NCBI GenBank assembly: GCA_037893225.1
Contig: JAZGUH010000369.1
Span: 248,001-312,000 of the forward strand
Source: Hippasteria phrygiana
Lineage: Eukaryota; Echinodermata; Asteroidea; Valvatida; Goniasteridae
Direction: 5' to 3'
DNA: 64,000 nucleotides
Translations under genes and position numbers: made by a program
Part shown: positions 53,719-64,000 of the stretch, in pieces
How the letters are laid out: every line of letters begins with the position of its first letter
Position numbering within the stretch: the stretch's first letter is position 1
Notes under the pieces: generated by a model
The model's input: only the letters and a program-made list of their open reading frames with translations
Told to the model about the DNA's origin: nothing
Databases searched by the model: none

Positions 53719-54444
53719 GTAAAGCAAGTCCATACCCCAGGGAATTTGACATGCATGGAGCAATAAATAGACGGTAACATGTACACAGATGTTGGCCGGA
53801 AAGTAAATAAACATTGCGAGGTTTGAATTTTCTCCACAAGTTTTAACTCTAAGAAGCCGCCGATAATTGCAACATGTAGCGCCAGATCTAAGCTATCCAT
53901 ACATGTCAAAATTACTGAATTTGGTTGATATTTCATGCAATTATGAATGAGTAAAGCAAGTCCATACCCCAGGGAATTTGACAGGCATGGAGCAATAAAT
54001 AGAAGGTAATATGCACACAGATGTTGGCCGGAAAGAAAATAAACATTGCGAGGTTTGAATTTTCTCCACAAGTTTTAACTCTAAGAAGCCGCCGATAATT
54101 GCAACATGTAGCGCCAGATCTAAGCTATCCATACATGTCAAAATTACTGAATTTGGTTGATATTTCATGCAATTATGAATGAGTAAAGCAAGTCCATACC
54201 CCAGGGAATTTGACATGCATGGAGCAATAAATAGACGGTAACATGTACACAGATGTTGGCCGGAAAGAAAATAAACATTGCGAGGTTTGAATTTTCTCCA
54301 GAAGTTTTAACTCTAAGAAGCCGCCGATAATTGCAACATGTAGCGCCAGATCTAAGCTATCCATACATGTCAAAATTACTGAATTTGGTTGATATTTCAT
54401 GCAATTATGAATGAGTAAAGCAAGTCCATACCCCAGGGAATTTG

Positions 54445-55090
54445 ACAGGCATGGAGCAATAAATAGAAGGTAATATGCACACAGATGTTGGCCGGAAAGA
54501 AAATAAACATTGCGAGGTTTGAATTTTCTCCACAAGTTTTAACTCTAAGAAGCCGCCGATAATTGCAACATGTAGCGCCAGATCTAAGCTATCCATACAT
54601 GTCAAAATTACTGAATTTGGTTGATATTTCATGCAATTATGAATGAGTAAAGCAAGTCCATACCCCAGGGAATTTGACATGCATGGAGCAATAAATAGAC
54701 GGTAACATGTACACAGATGTTGGCCGGAAAGAAAATAAACATTGCGAGGTTTGAATTTTCTCCAGAAGTTTTAACTCTAAGAAGCCGCCGATAATTGCAA
54801 CATGTAGCGCCAGATCTAAGCTATCCATACATGTCAAAATTACTGAATTTGGTTGATATTTCATGCAATTATGAATGAGTAAAGCAAGTCCATACCCCAG
54901 GGAATTTGACAGGCATGGAGCAATAAATAGACGGTAACATGTACACAGATGTTGGCCGGAAAGAAAATAAACATTGCGAGGTTTGAATTTTCTCCACAAG
55001 TTTTAACTCTAAGAAGCCGCCAATAATTACAACATGTAGCGCCAGATCTAAGCTATCCATACATGTCAAAATTACTGAATTTGGTTTATA
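54445..55090. repeat. Segment shared with 49.8-50.2 kb and 63.2-63.9 kb, marked by 'ccgccaataat'
   Basis: The g-to-a change at monomer base 114 ('gccaataatt') occurs at 50152, 55022 and 63825 and nowhere else that I noticed. All three lie in a 121a monomer followed by 'tttatattttatg' and preceded by an 89g monomer. Offsets are 4870 bp (21 monomers) and 8803 bp (38 monomers). It is a useful marker for three copies of one ancestral segment. Confidence 0.7.
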
Positions 55091-57223
55091 TTTTATGCAA
55101 TTATGAATGAGTAAAGCAAGTCATACCCCAGGGAATTTGACAGGCATGGAGCAATAAATAGACGGTAACATGTACACAGATGTTGGCCGGAAAGAAAATA
55201 AACATTGCGAGGTTTGAATTTTCTCCACAAGTTTTAACTCTAAGAAGCCGCCGATAATTGCAACATGTAGCGCCAGATCTAAGCTATCCATACATGTCAA
55301 AATTACTGAATTTGGTTGATATTTCATGCAATTATGAATGAGTAAAGCAAGTCCATACCCCAGGGAATTTGACATGCATGGAGCAATAAATAGACGGTAA
55401 CATGTACACAGATGTTGGCCGGAAAGAAAATAAACATTGCGAGGTTTGAATTTTCTCCAGAAGTTTTAATTCTAAGAAGCCGCCGATAATTGCAACATGT
55501 AGCGCCAGATCTAAGCTATCCATACATGTCAAAATTACTGAATTTGGTTGATATTTCATGCAATTATGAATGAGTAAAGCAAGTCATACCCTAGGGAATT
55601 TGACAGGAATGGAGCAATAAATAGAAGGTAATATGCACACAGATGTTGGCCGGAAAGAAAATAAACATTGCGAGGTTTGAATTTTCTCCACAAGTTTTAA
55701 CTCTAAGAAGCCGCCGATAATTGCAACATGTAGCGCCAGATCTAAGCTATCCATACATGTCAAAATTACTGAATTTGGTTGATATTTCCTGCAATTATGA
55801 ATGAGTAAAGCAAGTCATACCCCAGGGAATTTGACAGGCATGGAGCAATAAATAGAAGGTAATATGCACACAGATGTTGGCCGGAAAGAAAATAAACATT
55901 GCGAGGTTTGAATTTTCTCCACAAGTTTTAACTCTAAGAAGCCGCCGATAATTGCAACATGTAGCGCCAGATCTAAGCTATCCATACATGTCAAAATTAC
56001 TGAATTTGGTTGATATTTCATGCAATTATGAATGAGTAAAGCAAGTCCATACCCCAGGGAATTTGACAGGCATGGAGCAATAAATAGAAGGTAATATGCA
56101 CACAGATGTTGGCCGGAAAGAAAATAAACATTGCGAGGTTTGAATTTTCTCCACAAGTTTTAACTCTAAGAAGCCGCCGATAATTGCAACATGTAGCGCC
56201 AGATCTAAGCTATCCATACATGTCAAAATTACTGTATTTGGTTGATATTTCATGCAATTATGAATGAAAAAAGCAAGTCCATACCCCAGGGAATTTGACA
56301 TGCATGGAGCAATAAATAGACGGTAACATGTACACAGATGTTGGCCGGAAAGAAAATAAACATTGCGAGGTTTGAATTTTCCCCACAAGTTTTAACTCTA
56401 AGAAGCCGCCGATAATTGCAACATGTAGCGCCAGATCTAAGCTATCCATACATGTCACAATTACTGAATTTGGTTGATATTTCATGCAATTATGAATGAG
56501 TAAAGCAAGTCCATACCCCAGGGAATTTGACATGCATGGAGCAATAAATAGACGGTAACATGTACACAGATGTTGGCCGGAAAGTAAATAAACATTGCGA
56601 GGTTTGAATTTTCTCCACAAGTTTTAACTCTAAGAAGCCGCCGATAATTGCAACATGTAGCGCCAGATCTAAGCTATCCATACATGTCAAAATTACTGAA
56701 TTTGGTTGATATTTCATGCAATTATGAATGAGTAAAGCAAGTCATAGCCTAGGGAATTTGACAGGCATGGAGCAATAAATAGAAGGTAATATGCACACAG
56801 ATGTTGGCCGGAAAGAAAATAAACATTGCGAGGTTTGAATTTTCTCCACAAGTTTTAACTCTAAGAAGCCGCCGATAATTGCAACATGTCGCGCCAGATC
56901 TAAGCTATCCATACATGTCAAAATTACTGTATTTGGTTGATATTTCATGCAATTATGAATGAGTAAAGCAAGTCCATACCCCAGGGAATTTGACATGCAT
57001 GGAGCAATAAATAGACGGTAACATGTACACAGATGTTGGCCGGAAAGAAAATAAACATTGCGAGGTTTGAATTTTCTCCACAAGTTTTAACTCTAAGAAG
57101 CCGCCGATAATTGCAACATGTAGCGCCAGATCTAAGCTATCCATACATGTCAAAATTACTGAATTTGGTTGATATTTCATGCAATTATGAATGAGTAAAG
57201 CAAGTCATACCCTAGGGAATTTG

Positions 57224-57454
57224 ACATGCATGGAGCAATAAATAAGAGGTAATCTGCACACAGATGGTGGCCGGGAAGAAAATAAACATTGCGAGGTTTG
57301 AATTTTCTCCACAAGTGTTAACTCTAAGAAGCCGCCGATAATTGCAACATGTAGCGCCAGATCTAAGCTATCCATACATGTCAAAATTACTGAATTTGGT
57401 TGATATTTCATGCAATTATGAATGAGTAAAGCAAGTCATACCCCAGGGAATTTG
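57224..57454. repeat. Strongly divergent monomer in the diverged layer
   Basis: It carries 'acatgcatgg', 'aataagaggtaatctgcac', 'ggtggccgggaag' and 'agtgttaac'. It is among the units furthest from the array consensus in this window, although still full length at 231 bp and in the same orientation. Confidence 0.85.
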
Positions 57455-57721
57455 ACAGGCATGGAGCAATAAATAGAAGGTAATATGCACACAGATGTTG
57501 GCCGGAAAGAAAATAAACATTGCGAGGTTTGAATTCTCTCCACAAGTTTTAACTCTAAGAAGCCGCCGATAATTGCAACATGTAGCGCCAGATCTAAGCT
57601 ATCCATACATGTCAAAATTACTGAATTTGGTTGATATTTCATGCAATTATGAATGAGTAAAGCAAGTCCATACCCCAGGGAATTTGACAGGCATGGAGCA
57701 ATAAATAGAAGGTAATATGCA

Positions 57722-60700
57722 CACAGATGTTGGCCGGAAAGAAAATAAACATTGCGAGGTTTGAATTTTCTCCACAAGTTTTAACTCTAAGAAGCCGCCG
57801 ATAATTGCAACATGTAGCGCCAGATCTAAGCTATCCATACATGTCAAAATTACTGTATTTGGTTTATATTTCATGCAATTATGAATGAGTAAAGCAAGTC
57901 CATACCCCAGGGAATTTGACAGGCATGGAGCAATACATAAAAGGTAATCTGCACACAGATGGTGGCCGGGAAGAAAATAAACATTGCGAGGTTTGAATTT
58001 TCTCCACAAGTGTTAACTCTAAGAAGCCGCCGATAATTGCAACATGTAGCGCCAGATCTAAGCTATCCATACATGTCAAAATTACTGAATTTGGTTTATA
58101 TTTCATGCAATTATGAATGAGTAAAGCAAGTCATACCCTAGGGAATTTGACAGGCATGGAGCAATAAATAGACGGTAATATGCACACAGATGTTGGCCGG
58201 AAAGAAAATAAACATTGCGAGGTTTGAATTTTCTCCACAAGTTTTAACTCTAAGAAGCCGCCGATAATTGCAACATGTAGCGCCAGATCTAAGCTATCCA
58301 TACATGTCAAAATTACTGAATTTGGTTGATATTTCATGCAATTATGAATGAGTAAAGCAAGTCCATACCCCAGGGAATTTGACAGGCATGGAGCAATAAA
58401 TAGACGGTAACATGTACACAGATGTTGGCCGGGAAGAAAATAAACATTGCGAGGTTTGAATTTTCTCCACAAGTTTTAACTCTAAGAAGCCGCCGATAAT
58501 TGCAACATGTAGCGCCAGATCTAAGCTATCCATACATGTCAAAATTACTGAATTTGGTTGATATTTCATGCAATTATGAATGAGTAAAGCAAGTCATACC
58601 CTAGGGAATTTGACAGGAATGGAGCAATAAATAGAAGGTAATATGCACACAGATGTTGGCCGGGAAGAAAATAAACATTGCGAGGTTTGAATTTTCTCCA
58701 CAAGTTTTAACTCTAAGAAGCCGCCGATAATTGCAACATGTAGCGCCAGATCTAAGCTATCCATACATGTCAAAATTACTGAATTTGGTTGATATTTCAT
58801 GCAATTATGAATGAGTAAAGCAAGTCCATACCCCAGGGAATTTGACAGGCATGGAGCAATAAATAGAAGGTAATATGCACACAGATGTTGGCCGGAAAGA
58901 AAATAAACATTGCGAGGTTTGAATTTTCTCCACAAGTTTTAACTCTAAGAAGCCGCCGATAATTGCAACATGTAGCGCCAGATCTAAGCTATCCATACAT
59001 GTCAAAATTACTGTATTTGGTTGATATTTCATGCAATTATGAATGAGTAAAGCAAGTCCATACCCTAGGGAATTTGACATGCATGGAGCAATAAATAGAC
59101 GGTAACATGTACACAGATGTTGGCCGGAAAGAAAATAAACATTGCGAGGTTTGAATTTTCTCCACAAGTTTTAACTCTAAGAAGCCGCCGATAATTGCAA
59201 CATGTAGCGCCAGATCTAAGCTATCCATACATGTCAAAATTACTGAATTTGGTTGATATTTCATGCAATTATGAATGAGTAAAGCAAGTCATACCCAAGG
59301 GAATTTGACAGGCATGGAGCAATAAATAGAAGGTAATATGCACACAGATGTTGGCCGGAAAGAAAATAAACATTGCGAGGTTTGAATTTTCTCCACAAGT
59401 TTTAACTCTAAGAAGCCGCCGATAATTGCAACATGTAGCGCCAGATCTAAGCTATCCATACATGTCAAAATTACTGAATTTGGTTGATATTTCATGCAAT
59501 TATGAATGAGTAAAGCAAGTCATACCCCAGGGAATTTGACAGGCATGGAGCAATAAATAGAAGGTAATATGCACACAGATGTTGGCCGGAAAGAAAATAA
59601 ACATTGCGAGGTTTGAATTTTCTCCACAAGTTTTAACTCTAAGAAGCCGCCGATAATTGCAACATGTAGCGCCAGATCTAAGCTATCCATACATGTCAAA
59701 ATTACTGAATTTGGTTGATATTTCATGCAATTATGAATGAGTAAAGCAAGTCCATACCCTAGGGAATTTGACATGCATGGAGCAATAAATAGACGGTAAC
59801 AAGTACACAGATGTTGGCCGGGAAGAAAATAAACATTGCGAGGTTTGAATTTTCTCCACAAGTTTTAACTCTAAGAAGCCGCCGATAATTGCAACATGTA
59901 GCGCCAGATCTAAGCTATCCATACATGTCAAAATTACTGAATTTGGTTGATATTTCATGCAATTATGAATGAGTAAAGCAAGTCATACCCTAGGGAATTT
60001 GACAGGCATGGAGCAATAAATAAGAGGTAATCTGCACACAGATGTTGGCCGGAAAGAAAATAAACATTGCGAGGTTTGAATTTTCTCCACAAGTTTTAAC
60101 TCTAAGAAGCCGCCGATAATTGCAACATGTAGCGCCAGATCTAAGCTATCCATACATGTCAAAATTACTGTATTTGGTTTATATTTCATGCAATTATGAA
60201 TGAGTAAAGCAAGTCCATACCCCAGGGAATTTGACAGGCATGGAGCAATACATAAAAGGTAATCTGCACACAGATGGTGGCCGGGAAGAAAATAAACATT
60301 GCGAGGTTTGAATTTTCTCCACAAGTGTTAACTCTAAGAAGCCGCCGATAATTGCAACATGTAGCGCCAGATCTAAGCTATCCATACGTGTCAAAATTAC
60401 TGAATTTGGTTTATATTTCATGCAATTATGAATGAGTAAAGCAAGTCATACCCTAGGGAATTTGACAGGCATGGAGCAATAAATAGACGGTAATATGCAC
60501 ACAGATGTTGGCCGGAAAGAAAATAAACATTGCGAGGTTTGAATTTTCTCCACAAGTTTTAACTCTAAGAAGCCGCCGATAATTGCAACATGTAGCGCCA
60601 GATCTAAGCTATCCATACATGTCAAAATTACTGAATTTGGTTGATATTTCATGCAATTATGAATGAGTAAAGCAAGTCCATACCCCAGGGAATTTGACAG

Positions 60701-60865
60701 GCATGGAGCAATAAATAGACGGTAACATGTACACAGATGTTGGCCGGGAAGAAAATAAACATTGCGAGGTTTGAATTTTCTCCACAAGTTTTAACTCTAA
60801 GAAGCCGCCGATAATTGCAACATGTAGCGCCAGATCTAAGCTATCCATACATGTCAAAATTACTG
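57722..60865. repeat. Partial 10-monomer repeat, offset 2315 bp
   Basis: About 830 bases at 57722-58550 recur at 60037-60865 with the same rare states: 170t with 179t, the 'acataaaagg' monomer (57919 and 60234), the mixed c-t-c trio monomer (58150 and 60465) and a 'ccgggaag' monomer (58382 and 60697). One difference is g at 60388 ('catacgtgtc'). The monomers between the two copies do not follow the same order. Confidence 0.7.
58150..58381. repeat. Recombinant monomer with mixed 24/30/34 haplotype
   Basis: Elsewhere bases 24, 30 and 34 occur as a-t-c or c-c-t. Here they read c-t-c ('agacggtaatatgcacac'), as they also do at 60465-60696. The simplest reading is a crossover or conversion tract ending between bases 24 and 30. 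The two occurrences belong to the 2315-bp repeat and so reflect one event. Confidence 0.75.
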
Positions 60866-61194
60866 TATTTGGTTGATATTTCATGCAATTATGAATGAGT
60901 AAAGCAAGTCCATACCCTAGGGAATTTGACATGCATGGAGCAATAAATAGACGGTAACATGTACACAGATGTTGGCCGGAAAGAAAATAAACATTGCGAG
61001 GTTTGAATTTTCTCCACAAGTTTTAACTCTAAGAAGCCGCCGATAATTGCAACATGTAGCGCCAGATCTAAGCTATCCATACATGTCAAAATTACTGAAT
61101 TTGGTTGATATTTCATGCAATTATGAATGAGTAAAGCAAGTCATACCCTAGGGAATTTGACAGGCATGGAGCAATAAATAGAAGGTAATATGCA

Positions 61195-63824
61195 CACAGA
61201 TGTTGGCCGGAAAGAAAATAAACATTGCGAGGTTTGAATTTTCTCCAGAAGTTTTAACTCTAAGAAGCCGCCGATAATTGCAACATGTAGCGCCAGATCT
61301 AAGCTATCCATACATGTCAAAATTACTGAATTTGGTTGATATTTCATGCAATTATGAATGAGTAAAGCAAGTCCATACCCCAGGGAATTTGACAGGCATG
61401 GAGCAATAAATAGACGGTAACATGTACACAGATGTTGGCCGGAAAGAAAATAAACATTGCGAGGTTTGAATTTTCTCCACAAGTTTTAACTCTAAGAAGC
61501 CGCCGATAATTGCAACATGTAGCGCCAGATCTAAGCTATCCATACATGTCAAAATTACTGTATTTGGTTGATATTTCATGCAATTATGAATGAAAAAAGC
61601 AAGTCCATACCCCAGGGAATTTGACATGCATGGAGCAATAAATAGACGGTAACATGTACACAGATGTTGGCCGGAAAGAAAATAAACATTGCGAGGTTTG
61701 AATTTTCTCCACAAGTTTTAACTCTAAGAAGCCGCCGATAATTGCAACATGTAGCGCCAGATCTAAGCTATCCATACATGTCACAATTACTGAATTTGGT
61801 TGATATTTCATGCAATTATGAATGAGTAAAGCAAGTCCATACCCCAGGGAATTTGACATGCATGGAGCAATAAATAGACGGTAACATGTACACAGATGTT
61901 GGCCGGAAAGTAAATAAACATTGCGAGGTTTGAATTTTCTCCACAAGTTTTAACTCTAAGAAGCCGCCGATAATTGCAACATGTAGCGCCAGATCTAAGC
62001 TATCCATACATGTCAAAATTACTGAATTTGGTTGATATTTCATGCAATTATGAATGAGTAAAGCAAGTCCATACCCCAGGGAATTTGACAGGCATGGAGC
62101 AATAAATAGAAGGTAATATGCACACAGATGTTGGCCGGAAAGAAAATAAACATTGCGAGGTTTGAATTTTCTCCACAAGTTTTAACTCTAAGAAGCCGCC
62201 GATAATTGCAACATGTAGCGCCAGATCTAAGCTATCCATACATGTCAAAATTACTGAATTTGGTTGATATTTCATGCAATTATGAATGAGTAAAGCAAGT
62301 CCATACCCCAGGGAATTTGACATGCATGGAGCAATAAATAGACGGTAACATGTACACAGATGTTGGCCGGAAAGAAAATAAACATTGCGAGGTTTGAATT
62401 TTCTCCAGAAGTTTTAACTCTAAGAAGCCGCCGATAATTGCAACATGTAGCGCCAGATCTAAGCTATCCATACATGTCAAAATTACTGAATTTGGTTGAT
62501 ATTTCATGCAATTATGAATGAGTAAAGCAAGTCCATACCCCAGGGAATTTGACAGGCATGGAGCAATAAATAGACGGTAACATGTACACAGATGTTGGCC
62601 GGAAAGAAAATAAACATTGCGAGGTTTGAATTTTCTCCACAAGTTTTAACTCTAAGAAGCCGCCGATAATTGCAACATGTAGCGCCAGATCTAAGCTATC
62701 CATACATGTCAAAATTACTGTATTTGGTTGATATTTCATGCAATTATGAATGAAAAAAGCAAGTCCATACCCCAGGGAATTTGACATGCATGGAGCAATA
62801 AATAGACGGTAACATGTACACAGATGTTGGCCGGAAAGAAAATAAACATTGCGAGGTTTGAATTTTCTCCACAAGTTTTAACTCTAAGAAGCCGCCGATA
62901 ATTGCAACATGTAGCGCCAGATCTAAGCTATCCATACATGTCACAATTACTGAATTTGGTTGATATTTCATGCAATTATGAATGAGTAAAGCAAGTCCAT
63001 ACCCCAGGGAATTTGACATGCATGGAGCAATAAATAGACGGTAACATGTACACAGATGTTGGCCGGAAAGTAAATAAACATTGCGAGGTTTGAATTTTCT
63101 CCACAAGTTTTAACTCTAAGAAGCCGCCGATAATTGCAACATGTAGCGCCAGATCTAAGCTATCCATACATGTCAAAATTACTGAATTTGGTTGATATTT
63201 CATGCAATTATGAATGAGTAAAGCAAGTCCATACCCCAGGGAATTTGACAGGCATGGAGCAATAAATAGAAGGTAATATGCACACAGATGTTGGCCGGAA
63301 AGAAAATAAACATTGCGAGGTTTGAATTTTCTCCACAAGTTTTAACTCTAAGAAGCCGCCGATAATTGCAACATGTAGCGCCAGATCTAAGCTATCCATA
63401 CATGTCAAAATTACTGAATTTGGTTGATATTTCATGCAATTATGAATGAGTAAAGCAAGTCCATACCCCAGGGAATTTGACATGCATGGAGCAATAAATA
63501 GACGGTAACATGTACACAGATGTTGGCCGGAAAGAAAATAAACATTGCGAGGTTTGAATTTTCTCCAGAAGTTTTAACTCTAAGAAGCCGCCGATAATTG
63601 CAACATGTAGCGCCAGATCTAAGCTATCCATACATGTCAAAATTACTGAATTTGGTTGATATTTCATGCAATTATGAATGAGTAAAGCAAGTCCATACCC
63701 CAGGGAATTTGACAGGCATGGAGCAATAAATAGACGGTAACATGTACACAGATGTTGGCCGGAAAGAAAATAAACATTGCGAGGTTTGAATTTTCTCCAC
63801 AAGTTTTAACTCTAAGAAGCCGCC
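61195..63824. repeat. 5-monomer duplication, period 1160 bp, right end of window
   Basis: The interval 61195-62664 repeats at 62355-63824. The order is 89g, 170t with 203-204aa, 161c, 56t, a-t-c, all 232-bp units. It is close in content to the 1160-bp repeat at 51.4-53.7 kb and ends on the 'ccgccaataat' monomer (63712). Confidence 0.78.
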
Positions 63825-63942
63825 AATAATTACAACATGTAGCGCCAGATCTAAGCTATCCATACATGTCAAAATTACTGAATTTGGTTTATATTTTATG
63901 CAATTATGAATGAGTAAAGCAAGTCATACCCCAGGGAATTTG

Positions 63943-64000
63943 ACAGGCATGGAGCAATAAATAGACGGTAACATGTACACAGATGTTGGCCGGAAAGAAA
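63943..64000. repeat. Partial monomer at the right edge
   Basis: The first 58 bases of a further unit ('acaggcatgg', c-c-t trio) are cut by the window end. The array continues beyond the window on the right. The left edge also lies inside the array, because the phase chosen for base 1 is arbitrary. Confidence 0.95.

Larger units (their letters stand above)
56742..61194. repeat. Diverged layer of the array, rich in rare and recombinant monomers
   Basis: Compared with the rest of the window this 4.5 kb holds most of the rare states: 'aataagagg', 'acataaaagg', 'taatctgcac', 'ggtggccggg', 'agtgttaac' and 'catgtcgcgc'. It also has combinations not seen elsewhere. One is 222t together with the extra c at 215 ('gtccataccctaggg' near 59053, 59752 and 60913). 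Another is the mixed trio c-t-c ('agacggtaatatgcacac') in the monomers at 58150 and 60465. Several private changes also lie here: 56747, 57536, 59297, 60388. The repeat structure is weaker, with only partial offsets of 2315 bp (ten monomers) and 1852 bp (eight monomers). This looks like an older, less homogenised part of the array or one nearer an array edge. Confidence 0.72.
1..64000. repeat. Tandem satellite DNA array, 231/232-bp monomer
   Basis: The entire window is made of one unit repeated head to tail in one orientation. Every unit begins with 'acaggcatgg' or a one- or two-base variant, carries 'gttggccgg' near base 44, 'aagccgccgat' near base 107 and 'gccagatctaag' near base 133, and ends with 'agggaatttg'. 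Successive starts fall at 1, 233, 465, 696, 927, 1159, 1391 and so on, always 231 or 232 apart wherever I checked. The last complete unit begins at 63712 and a partial one at 63943. Monomers differ from one another at only a few sites. No inverted unit, foreign insertion or unique spacer was seen. This is the architecture of eukaryotic satellite heterochromatin; the satellite family and the species are not recognised. The unit is longer than one nucleosome repeat, so a nucleosome-sized monomer does not explain its length. Confidence 0.98.

Noticed and set aside
1..64000. Dense minus-strand open frames of about 66-120 codons in every monomer
   Set aside because: They recur mechanically with the repeat and overlap each other in two frames. 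Many begin with TTG or CTG, they shift frame whenever a 232-bp unit occurs, and they show no domain or conserved coding pattern. They are shadows of a satellite, not genes.
1..64000. CRISPR array
   Set aside because: CRISPR arrays have short repeats with unique spacers of similar size. Here the whole 231/232-bp unit repeats and there is no unique spacer, nor any cas-like gene.
1..64000. Tandem 5S rRNA, tRNA or small nuclear RNA gene array
   Set aside because: No 5S gene body or internal promoter is recognisable. The closest thing to a polymerase III B box is 'ggtttgaattt' near monomer base 72, which misses the key c and the terminal cc, and there is no matching A box.
1..64000. Polyadenylation or promoter signals (AATAAA twice per unit, 'ataaata' TATA-like)
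   Set aside because: These are short AT-rich motifs expected by chance in a 38% GC sequence and multiplied by the repeat. Nothing shows a transcription unit.
1..64000. Mobile element (LTR, LINE, SINE, Helitron or DNA transposon) within the array
   Set aside because: No terminal repeats, target-site duplications, poly-A tail or transposase/reverse-transcriptase coding was seen. Unit spacing stays at 231 or 232 wherever checked.
1..64000. Bacterial or phage origin of the window
   Set aside because: A 64-kb pure satellite with nested higher-order repeats and no coding sequence fits eukaryotic heterochromatin and not a prokaryotic genome.

Overview
The whole 64,000-base window is one uninterrupted head-to-tail satellite DNA array. 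I find no supportable protein-coding gene, RNA gene, transposon, CRISPR array or non-satellite spacer. The unit is 231 or 232 bp and about 38% GC, always in the same orientation. If 231 and 232 are the only two lengths, the window holds 276 full monomers (about 90 of 231 bp, 186 of 232 bp) plus a 58-base partial monomer at the right edge; this count comes from arithmetic on monomer starts. A homogeneous array of this size points to a nuclear eukaryotic chromosome, such as pericentromeric, centromeric, subtelomeric or other heterochromatin. I do not recognise the satellite family and cannot name the organism. A hand count gives a CpG observed/expected ratio of about 0.6 in the consensus.

Monomers differ at about 20 recurrent diagnostic sites. 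I number a monomer from the 'acaggcatgg' or 'acatgcatgg' motif, so base 1 of the window is monomer base 1. The main sites are 4 (g/t), 6 (c/a), the linked trio 24/30/34 (a-t-c or c-c-t), 56 (a/t), 89 (c/g), 121 (g/a), 161 (a/c), 170 (a/t), 179+186 (g,c or t,t), 197 (g/a), 203-204 (gt/aa), 215 (c present or absent, which sets 232 or 231 bp) and 222 (c/t). Reading these marks along the window shows higher-order repeats of several sizes, not one fixed period.

Layout: 0.3-3.5 kb is a 7-monomer tandem duplication (period 1622). 4.0-15.3 kb is a 25-monomer tandem duplication (period 5792). 13.5-19.0 kb is a 12-monomer repeat (2782). 19.3-22.6 kb is a 7-monomer duplication (1621). 20.9-28.2 kb is a second 12-monomer repeat (2779, about 2.6 copies). 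26.0-33.8 kb is a 14-monomer repeat (3244, about 2.4 copies). 33.4-38.9 kb is a 6-monomer repeat (1389, about 4 copies). 39-54 kb is a mosaic of long-range copies of blocks to the left, plus a 5-monomer repeat (1160) at 51.4-53.7 kb. 56.7-61.2 kb is a more diverged layer rich in rare variants and recombinant monomers. 61.2-63.8 kb is another 5-monomer repeat (1160).

The antisense strand carries many short overlapping open frames of about 66-152 codons. They follow automatically from the repeat: two antisense frames stop only once per unit, and many of the apparent starts are TTG or CTG. I do not treat them as genes. Block identities below were judged from diagnostic sites and antisense translations, not from a full base-by-base alignment.
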